From contig CAMWJM010000101.1 in NCBI GenBank assembly GCA_947174575.1, forward strand, positions 1 to 5,382: DNA of 5,382 nt. Direction: 5' to 3'. The notes under the pieces are model-generated. The model was not told the DNA's origin. It ran no database searches and saw nothing but the letters and a program-made list of their open reading frames with translations. This document shows positions 1-5,382 of this stretch, in pieces (position 1 is the stretch's first letter; each line of letters opens with the position of its first letter). The translations under genes were made by a program, and so were the position numbers. This stretch comes from an uncultured Alistipes sp. GTDB taxonomy: Bacteria > Bacteroidota > Bacteroidia > Bacteroidales > Rikenellaceae.

Positions 1-1803
1 CTCTACGAGAGCGACGATTATATCAAGGACTACTACGCCCTCTATCGCATCTGGAAAGCACTCGACGGCGAGCACTGGTCTTATTCGGGCGAGAGCCTCG
101 CCTCGGGTAGCAACTGGAATTTCAACAAGGACTGCGACCTCTGGGGCGAGCAACCCGGCGTGCACCTCCACTCCAACGGCCGCGTCGCCAGGATCGACAT
201 CAGCGAATTCGGCTTCCGCGGCGCCATGCCCGAGGATCTGGGGCAGCTCGACCAGCTGGTCGAGTTGTACCTCGGCACCCACAACGACAAGAATCTGCTC
301 GCCTACGATCCCACCGTCGATCCCGACATGAGTCCGGCGGAGCGTAGCCGCAACCGGATGGAGAACCATCGCAAATACCTCTCGCTGATCCATCCCGCGC
401 CGCAGATGTCCGAGCCTTGCGCCCGGGCCTTGCGCGAGCACGACATCCACATCGCCGCCACGGCGCTCTACGACGCCGGCTATGCCGAACACGAGGTCAT
501 CGATCCCCGCTCCGGCAGACAGCTGCGCCCGCGGCCTTTCGACACCTCCCACGGCAAGCTGTGCAACGGTCTGACTTCGCTGCCCGCGTCGATCAAGAAC
601 CTCACCAAGCTCGAATACCTCAACATCGCCAACAGCGAGATCGCGAGCCTGCCCGACGAAATGGAGTTCCTGGAGGCCTGCACCGACCTGGAGATCTACA
701 ACTGCCCCAATCTCAAGCAGTTCCCCCAGGTACTCGCCCGCATGCCCAAGCTCATCTCGCTCAACATCTCCAACAACAGACAGTGGAGCGAGTACGATCC
801 CGACGGCTTCGTCGCCGGTCTGGCCGCCTTGGCCAGCGGCCCGGCTCGCGAGGAGCTGCAGATTCTCTATTGCACCGACTGCGATCTTACGGTCGTTCCC
901 GACGAGTTCCGGCAGCTGATCCGGCTGGGGCTGCTCGACCTGACCTACAACAAGATCGGCAAGCTGCCCGAGGGCGGCATGCCCGATGTGGCACCCACGC
1001 AGCTCCGCCTCGACCACAACCTCATCACCGAGTTTCCCACCACCGACGGCAAGTTCTGCATCATGGACGACATGGAGACTTTCTCCGCGTCGTACAACCT
1101 CTTGGAGGAGTTCCCCAATATCTTCGACTCCAAGTCGCGTTACGTCATTTCCGACGTCAACCTCGCCTGCAACAACATCGAGGGGCTGCCCGAGGACTTC
1201 CACGGCGTGCTCGTCAACACCCTGACCTTGAGTTTCAACCCCATCGCCGTCTTCCCCAAGCAGCTCTTGAGCGAGACCGAGTCTTACGTCTCCTACCTGC
1301 TCATGACCGGGTGCGGCCTCACGGAGATTCCCAAGAACTCGTTCAACGGCAAATATGCGCCGTCGCTCATCTCGCTCGACTTGACCTACAACCAGTTGAA
1401 GGAGCTGCCCAACGACTTCATGGCCGAGAAGCTGCCCTACCTCTACGGCATCGACCTCTCCTACAACTCGTTCTCGTCGTTCCCCTACTCGCCGCTCAAC
1501 GCCGCGTCGCTCACCGTCTACGCCCTTCGCGGACAGCGCGACGCCGAGGGCAACCGCTGCCTGCGCGAGTGGCCCACCGGCATCTACCAGCACACCGGGC
1601 TGCGCGGGTTGTTCCTGGGTTCCAACGACCTGCGCAAGATCGAGGACACGATCTCCTACCTGATCTACAACCTCGACATCAGCGACAACCCCAACATCAC
1701 GTTCGACGCCTCGTCCATCTGCGCCTACTGGCGTGCGGGACTCTATAACCTCATCTACGACAAGACGCAGAACATCGTCAATTGCGACGACATGTTGGAA
1801 TGA
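1..1803 (+). CDS. Leucine-rich repeat protein, probable surface lipoprotein (5' end missing)
   Basis: The frame is open from base 1 to a TGA at 1801-1803, giving 600 residues without a start, so the gene begins upstream; the GTG at 160 is internal, because clear family sequence precedes it. Residues 11-68 form an LRR N-terminal cap with the spaced motifs RIWKALDGEHW, NWNF, LWGEQPGV and GRVARIDI. A first repeat ends in GAMPEDLGQL (74-83). Residues 93-190 are a polar, repeat-free insert. From 191 to about 570 there are roughly 15 repeats of 20-27 residues of the type LxxLDLTYNxLxxLP (for example 456-473 and 480-497). LRR arrays of this kind usually form a curved solenoid that binds protein ligands. 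The missing N-terminus probably holds a lipoprotein signal and perhaps BACON-like domains as in the next gene, which is inference. No enzymatic motif is visible. The last ten codons are unit 1 of a tandem repeat that continues past the stop. LRR assignment is firm; ligand and function are unknown. Confidence 0.93.
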   Translation, partial: LYESDDYIKDYYALYRIWKALDGEHWSYSGESLASGSNWNFNKDCDLWGEQPGVHLHSNGRVARIDISEFGFRGAMPEDLGQLDQLVELYLGTHNDKNLLAYDPTVDPDMSPAERSRNRMENHRKYLSLIHPAPQMSEPCARALREHDIHIAATALYDAGYAEHEVIDPRSGRQLRPRPFDTSHGKLCNGLTSLPASIKNLTKLEYLNIANSEIASLPDEMEFLEACTDLEIYNCPNLKQFPQVLARMPKLISLNISNNRQWSEYDPDGFVAGLAALASGPAREELQILYCTDCDLTVVPDEFRQLIRLGLLDLTYNKIGKLPEGGMPDVAPTQLRLDHNLITEFPTTDGKFCIMDDMETFSASYNLLEEFPNIFDSKSRYVISDVNLACNNIEGLPEDFHGVLVNTLTLSFNPIAVFPKQLLSETESYVSYLLMTGCGLTEIPKNSFNGKYAPSLISLDLTYNQLKELPNDFMAEKLPYLYGIDLSYNSFSSFPYSPLNAASLTVYALRGQRDAEGNRCLREWPTGIYQHTGLRGLFLGSNDLRKIEDTISYLIYNLDISDNPNITFDASSICAYWRAGLYNLIYDKTQNIVNCDDMLE

Positions 1804-1864
1804 CATCGTCGATTGCAACGACATGTCGGAATGACATCGTCGGCTGCAACGACACGTCGGAATA
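1772..1864 (+). repeat. Three-copy 31-bp tandem repeat spanning the stop codon of the LRR gene
   Basis: The units are 1772-1802, 1803-1833 and 1834-1864, each starting ACATCGTC and ending GGAATG or GGAATA. Units 1 and 2 match at 28 of 31 bases, 2 and 3 at 27, and 1 and 3 at 24; all seven variable positions are transitions. Unit 1 is coding and contributes the C-terminal residues IVNCDDMLE. Units 2 and 3 lie after the stop. Unit 2 can fold as an imperfect hairpin: ACAT and GTCG, separated by one bulged C, pair with CGACATGT around a seven-base loop (1803-1826). Unit 3 keeps the inner GTCG/CGAC stem but loses one outer pair. The array looks like local duplication of a gene end; a regulatory role is possible but not shown. 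Confidence 0.9.
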
Positions 1865-1878
1865 ATATATTTTAGCTT
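1865..1878 (+). promoter_or_regulatory. A/T-rich translation initiation region without Shine-Dalgarno
   Basis: The 14 bases before the ATG at 1879 contain only two G/C bases (ATATATTTTAGCTT), in sharp contrast to the GC-rich surroundings, and hold no purine-rich Shine-Dalgarno motif. Bacteroidota commonly start translation this way, relying on A/U-rich unstructured leaders. The first codons of the gene are also unusually A/T-rich. TATATTTT at 1866-1873 resembles the Bacteroides -7 promoter box TAnnTTTG except for its last base. However, it lies almost on the start codon and no TTTG -33 box is visible at the proper distance, so a promoter is not claimed. Confidence 0.45.
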
Positions 1879-3552
1879 ATGAAAACCGTAAAATACATAG
1901 TCATATGCCTCGCGGCGATCGGTTCGGCCGCTTGTTCCGATCAGGACAAGGCCGTCGGATTCGAGGTCGACCAGCAGCATATCGAGATCGGTGCCGAGGG
2001 CGGCACCCGCATCGTGCGCATCGCCTCGGGCGACAACTGGATCGCCACGACCGACGAGCCGTGGCTCACCATCTCGCCCGCCAACGGCCGCGGCTCGGTC
2101 GACTGCCGCATCATCATCGACTCGGCCCTGCGCAATACGCCGCGCCACGGCGTGGTGCGCATCCAGAACCAGCAGACCTGGAGCAACCAGGAGATCGACA
2201 TCGACCAACAGGGCTTCGACTACGCCATCACGCTCGACGAGAGCAGCGTCGCTGTCGACAACTACGCCGAGTTTGGCAAGCGTTACTTCGACGTCAAGGT
2301 CAAGACCAACGTCGATTTCGACGTCGTGATCCCCGACAATGCCGGGTGGCTGCGCAACGATGTCAAGTACACCGTCGCGCTCGACCGCGGCATCCGGCCG
2401 CGCGAGGTCACCGTGCGTTTCGACTGGAACATCAACTCCGCCCCCATAGAGCGCATCGCCGACATCGTGTTCCGCCCCAAGAGCAGCGTCGAGTTGAGCC
2501 GCCACGACAACCTCACCGTCACGCAGGGCGCCGCTCCCAAGATCGAGGAGAACACGCGCCAGGGCGATTCGATCGCACTGCTCGGCATCTGCCGTACGCT
2601 CAACGTGGCGCAGGGCTGGGACAGCGCCGGACGCATGGACGACTGGAACGGCGTCGTCCTCTGGGAGGAGGGCATGGAGGGCTACACGCCCGACAAGGCC
2701 GGCCGCGTCAAGTCGGCCAACTTCCCGTTCATCATCACGCGCGAGGGTCTGCCTTTCGAGGTGCAGTACCTCACCGCCGCCGAGGAACTCTCTTTCTCCA
2801 GCAACTCCAACACGTTCCTCCTCGACCTCGACCCGGGCGACGCCATCACCAAACTCCCGCAGTTGCGGCGTCTGACGCTCTTCGCCTACGGTCTCTCTTC
2901 GCTGGGCGAGGAGTTCAAGAACCTCACCAACCTCGAATACCTCGACATCCGGGGCAACAACTTCCAGACCGTGCCGGCGGTTCTCTCGCCCGAGAACCTG
3001 CCCTCTTTGCGGGTATTGCTCATGAGCGGCAACCAGCGGAGCCTCATCTACGACTTGAGCAACAACATCGACGAGCGCATCGGCGGTTTCTACGACGAAG
3101 AGTCCATTCCGCTCCGCCTGCTCGCCTGGGAGAAGCTCGACACCTTGTCGCTCGGAGTCAACTACTTCCGCGGGTCGCTCCCCACTTTCGAGGACGATCC
3201 TTCGTGGCCGCGCTACACCGAGGAGGACATCGCCAATTCGACCAATGCCAAGGGCGTCGACACGCTCCCGCGCGCGCTGATCGGCACCCCCAAGGTGCTG
3301 CCCCGCGCCACGATGTTCTCCATCAACCTCAACCGCTTCACCGGTCTGCTGCCCGACTGGCTCCTCTACCACCCCGGTCTCGACTGGTGGATCCCCTCCG
3401 TCCTGGTCTTCACCCAGGAGGGCAAGGATGTCGAGGGACGCCTGGCCGGCTTCGACAACGAACCCGCCAACCTCGACTACTACTACAAGTTCTACGAGGG
3501 CTGCAAAACGCCCCCTTCCTACAACGACGAAGAGGACGACGACACCTTATAA
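1879..3552 (+). CDS. BACON-domain and leucine-rich repeat surface lipoprotein
   Basis: This complete gene encodes 557 residues. The ATG at 1879 is chosen because it yields a classical lipoprotein signal: basic MKTVK, a hydrophobic core, then GSAAC with the lipidated cysteine at 19. The following SDQD resembles the acidic export signal that sends Bacteroidota lipoproteins to the cell surface (SDDDD-like in Bacteroides). Residues about 28-113 look like a BACON domain: a beta-rich start IEIGAEGGT, NWIATTDEPWLTISP at 53-67, and a closing IDIDQQGF. Residues about 116-218 look like a second, more diverged copy ending NLTVTQGA. Residues 230-280 repeat the LRR cap of the upstream gene (DSIALLGI, DDWN, LWEE, GRV), followed by degenerate repeats at about 325-500, such as LEYLDIRGNNFQTVP and SINLNRFTGLLPDWL. 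The C-terminus is acidic (NDEEDDDTL). Both domain types are considered binding or spacer modules; no catalytic motif is seen. It lies 75 bp after the LRR gene and 9 bp before the protease gene, so it is probably co-transcribed. The ligand is unknown. Confidence 0.94.
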   Translation: MKTVKYIVICLAAIGSAACSDQDKAVGFEVDQQHIEIGAEGGTRIVRIASGDNWIATTDEPWLTISPANGRGSVDCRIIIDSALRNTPRHGVVRIQNQQTWSNQEIDIDQQGFDYAITLDESSVAVDNYAEFGKRYFDVKVKTNVDFDVVIPDNAGWLRNDVKYTVALDRGIRPREVTVRFDWNINSAPIERIADIVFRPKSSVELSRHDNLTVTQGAAPKIEENTRQGDSIALLGICRTLNVAQGWDSAGRMDDWNGVVLWEEGMEGYTPDKAGRVKSANFPFIITREGLPFEVQYLTAAEELSFSSNSNTFLLDLDPGDAITKLPQLRRLTLFAYGLSSLGEEFKNLTNLEYLDIRGNNFQTVPAVLSPENLPSLRVLLMSGNQRSLIYDLSNNIDERIGGFYDEESIPLRLLAWEKLDTLSLGVNYFRGSLPTFEDDPSWPRYTEEDIANSTNAKGVDTLPRALIGTPKVLPRATMFSINLNRFTGLLPDWLLYHPGLDWWIPSVLVFTQEGKDVEGRLAGFDNEPANLDYYYKFYEGCKTPPSYNDEEDDDTL

Positions 3553-3561
3553 TCATCGACC

Positions 3562-5382
3562 ATGAATACGAAACATATATTTTACGGCATTTTCGCCTCG
3601 GCGCTGCTCGCCCTGGCCGCCTGTTCGAAAGAGACGCTTCCGCTTCCCGGCGAGGCGACTCCCTCGCCCGATGCGCCGACCGCCGGCGGCGAGCTGTTCG
3701 TCAAGTTCGACCCCTACGTCTGCGAGATCGTCGAATCCGCAGCCACCCGCAGCGGCGAGGCCCTCACCCGCTCGGGTCTCCTGCCGCTCGACGAGGTGCT
3801 CGACCTGGTGGGCGGCTACCGACTCGAACGGGTCTTCCCCGTCGACAGCCGCACCGAGGAGCGCACGCGCGAAGCAGGGCTGCATCAGTGGTACCTCGTC
3901 CGCTTCTCCGGCGAACATAGCGCCGCCGAAGTCGCCGAGCGGCTTTCGCAGCTGGGCGAGGTGCAGAAAACCAGCCTCAACCGCACCATCCGGCGCGCCT
4001 ACAACGCCGAGAAGAGGGCCATGCCCTTGAGCGTCGATGCGCTCAGCACCGCCGCGCGCACGCGCACCGAGGCCGGCTATCCCGTCGACGACCCGCTGCT
4101 GCCCAGCCAATGGCACCTGATCAACCGCGGCGACCGCTTCGCCCGGACCGGCAAATCGGTCGTCGGCGCCGACGTGCAGTGCGAAGAGGCATGGAAACTC
4201 TCGCAGGGCGATCCCTCGATCGTCGTCGCCATCCTCGACGAGGGCATCTGCCTCACGCATCCCGACTTGTGCAACAACCTTTGGGTCAACGAAGGCGAGA
4301 TCTACCGCTCCGACAAGGATAACGACGGCAACGGCTACGCCGGCGACCTCCACGGCTACAACTTCGTCGCCGAATCCGGCATCATTTCGTGGGACGATGC
4401 GGCCGACTCCGGCCACGGCACCCATGTCGCCGGCGTCATCGCTGCCCGCAACGACAACGGCACGGGCATCGCTTCGATCGCCGGCGGTACGGCCGAGCAT
4501 CCCGGCGTGAGGATCATGTCGTGCCAGATCTTCTCGGGCAACACCGTCAGCAATTCGTTCGCCACGGTCAAGGCCATCAAATACGCCGCCGACAACGGCG
4601 CCGTCATTATCCAGTGCAGCTGGGGCTACGCCTCCGGTTCGGCCAACGGCTACGAGTGGGCGCCCATGTTCACCTCCGAGGAGATGTGGGCCGACTACTG
4701 CCCCCTCGAAAAGGAGGCCCTCGACTACTTCATCCGCAACGCCGGTTCGCCCAACGGCCCCATCGACGGAGGTCTGGCCATCTTCGCCGGCGGCAACGAG
4801 AGCGCCGCCATGGCCGGCTTCCCCGGCGCTGCCGAGGCCTGCATCTCCGTGGCCGCCACCGCTGCCGACTTCACGCCCGCCGTCTACTCCAACTACGGCC
4901 CCGGCACCACGATCTCCGCCCCCGGCGGCGACCAGGACTACTACTACGAGTACCTCGGCGACGATGCCGTATACGACACCGACAAGACCTCCTATGTCGA
5001 CAACAGCCAGCGCGGTTTGAGCGGTTGCGTCCTCTCCACGCTGCCCTACCAGGTCAGCGAGTCGGGCTACGGCTTCATGGAGGGCACCTCCATGGCTTGC
5101 CCCCATGTTTCGGGCGTCGCCGCCCTCGGCCTCTCCTACGCCGTGCAGCTGCGCAAGCACTTCACCGCCGAGGAGTTCAAGGCGCTGCTCCACGAGTGCG
5201 TCACGCCGATCGACGAGTACCTCCAGGGCAAGAAGCTCTACTACCGCTACGTCGCCGAGCTGGGCTTGAGCCGCGCCATGCAGATGCTCCTGACCAACTA
5301 CCGGGGACAAATGGGTTCCGGCCAGGTCAATGCCGCCAAGTTGCTCGGCGCCATCTCCGACCAAGGCACCCCGGTGGCATTC
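3562..5382 (+). CDS. Subtilisin-family (S8) serine protease lipoprotein (3' end missing)
   Basis: The frame is open from the ATG at 3562 to the window end, giving 607 residues. The start gives a lipoprotein signal with ALLALAAC (cysteine 21), so the enzyme is probably membrane-anchored outside the cytoplasm. Residues about 42-150 form a prodomain, beginning GGELFVKFDP and including QWYLVRFSGE (109-118), as expected for an intramolecular chaperone/inhibitor. The mature enzyme probably starts near 165-180, before DDPLLPSQWHL. All catalytic parts are present: Asp226 in VVAILDEG, His285 in SGHGTHVAG, oxyanion Asn412 in FAGGNES, and Ser510 in GTSMACPHVSG. Residues 251-262 (DKDNDGNGYAGD) look like a calcium-binding loop. 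Substrate-cleft residues SWG lie at 353-355. A Tyr/Asp-rich insert (457-480) follows APGG. GSGQVNAAKLL near 590-600 is the usual end of the S8 domain, so further C-terminal domains may follow. Asp226 is followed by Glu rather than the common Ser or Thr. Substrate is unknown; the neighbouring surface proteins are candidates. Confidence 0.95.
   Translation, partial: MNTKHIFYGIFASALLALAACSKETLPLPGEATPSPDAPTAGGELFVKFDPYVCEIVESAATRSGEALTRSGLLPLDEVLDLVGGYRLERVFPVDSRTEERTREAGLHQWYLVRFSGEHSAAEVAERLSQLGEVQKTSLNRTIRRAYNAEKRAMPLSVDALSTAARTRTEAGYPVDDPLLPSQWHLINRGDRFARTGKSVVGADVQCEEAWKLSQGDPSIVVAILDEGICLTHPDLCNNLWVNEGEIYRSDKDNDGNGYAGDLHGYNFVAESGIISWDDAADSGHGTHVAGVIAARNDNGTGIASIAGGTAEHPGVRIMSCQIFSGNTVSNSFATVKAIKYAADNGAVIIQCSWGYASGSANGYEWAPMFTSEEMWADYCPLEKEALDYFIRNAGSPNGPIDGGLAIFAGGNESAAMAGFPGAAEACISVAATAADFTPAVYSNYGPGTTISAPGGDQDYYYEYLGDDAVYDTDKTSYVDNSQRGLSGCVLSTLPYQVSESGYGFMEGTSMACPHVSGVAALGLSYAVQLRKHFTAEEFKALLHECVTPIDEYLQGKKLYYRYVAELGLSRAMQMLLTNYRGQMGSGQVNAAKLLGAISDQGTPVAF

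Noticed and set aside
160..162. GTG as start of the LRR gene
   Set aside because: The same frame is open to base 1 and the preceding 53 codons encode the conserved LRR cap (IWKALDG, NWNF), so this is an internal valine.
417..1748. A 443-codon plus-strand frame inside the LRR gene
   Set aside because: It is an Arg/His/Ala-rich shifted reading of the LRR sequence, whose own frame has clear regular repeats.
1803..1864. CRISPR-like array
   Set aside because: The 31-bp units are directly adjacent with no unique spacers, and the first is coding; this is a simple tandem duplication.
1831..1875. A short frame from the ATG at 1831 to the TAG at 1873 in the gap
   Set aside because: It would encode only 14 residues from repeat sequence with no supporting initiation signal.
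3550..3564. Readthrough fusion of the BACON-LRR protein to the protease, since both are in the same frame with only one TAA between them
   Set aside because: The protease starts with its own lipoprotein signal peptide right after the gap, which would be pointless in a fusion. The shared frame follows from the nine-base spacing.
1905..3920. A 671-codon plus-strand frame overlapping the BACON-LRR gene and the start of the protease gene
   Set aside because: It is out of frame with both real genes and gives an Arg/His/Pro-rich product typical of shifted GC-rich reading. It lacks a signal peptide or any domain.
3553..5364. A 603-codon open frame on the minus strand opposite the protease gene
   Set aside because: It is the complement of a GC-rich coding frame, which rarely contains stops. 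Its product is a low-complexity Gly/Ala/Val/Asp-rich sequence with no recognisable domain, while the plus strand encodes a complete S8 catalytic set.

Overview
The window looks like GC-rich Bacteroidota DNA, most likely from a gut Bacteroidales such as Alistipes; the genus is an inference. The evidence is: strong G/C preference at third codon positions; lipoprotein signal peptides with a short acidic/polar stretch after the cysteine; a protein with BACON-type domains; and A/T-rich translation starts with no Shine-Dalgarno sequence.

Three genes lie head to tail on the + strand and fill almost the whole window. (1) Bases 1-1803 are the 3' part of a gene for a large leucine-rich repeat (LRR) protein whose start lies outside the window. 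(2) Bases 1879-3552 are a complete gene for a lipoprotein with two BACON-like domains, an LRR cap and a short degenerate LRR region. (3) Bases 3562-5382 are the start and catalytic part of a subtilisin-family (S8) serine protease lipoprotein with signal peptide, prodomain and complete catalytic residues; its C-terminus lies beyond the window. The gaps are 75 bp and 9 bp, so the three are probably one transcription unit.

The only notable non-coding structure is a three-copy, 31-bp tandem repeat (1772-1864). It starts inside the last codons of gene 1, spans its stop codon and fills most of the first gap. Each copy re-encodes the same ten-residue C-terminus and stop, so copy number could change without altering the reading frame of gene 1.

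Together the genes suggest a surface-anchored set: two LRR proteins that probably bind protein or glycoprotein ligands, and a protease that may process them or a host/dietary substrate. The co-directional layout and shared lipoprotein character support this, but no substrate can be read from the sequence. No RNA genes, mobile elements, CRISPR arrays or clear terminators were seen, and no gene-free stretch exceeds 75 bp.
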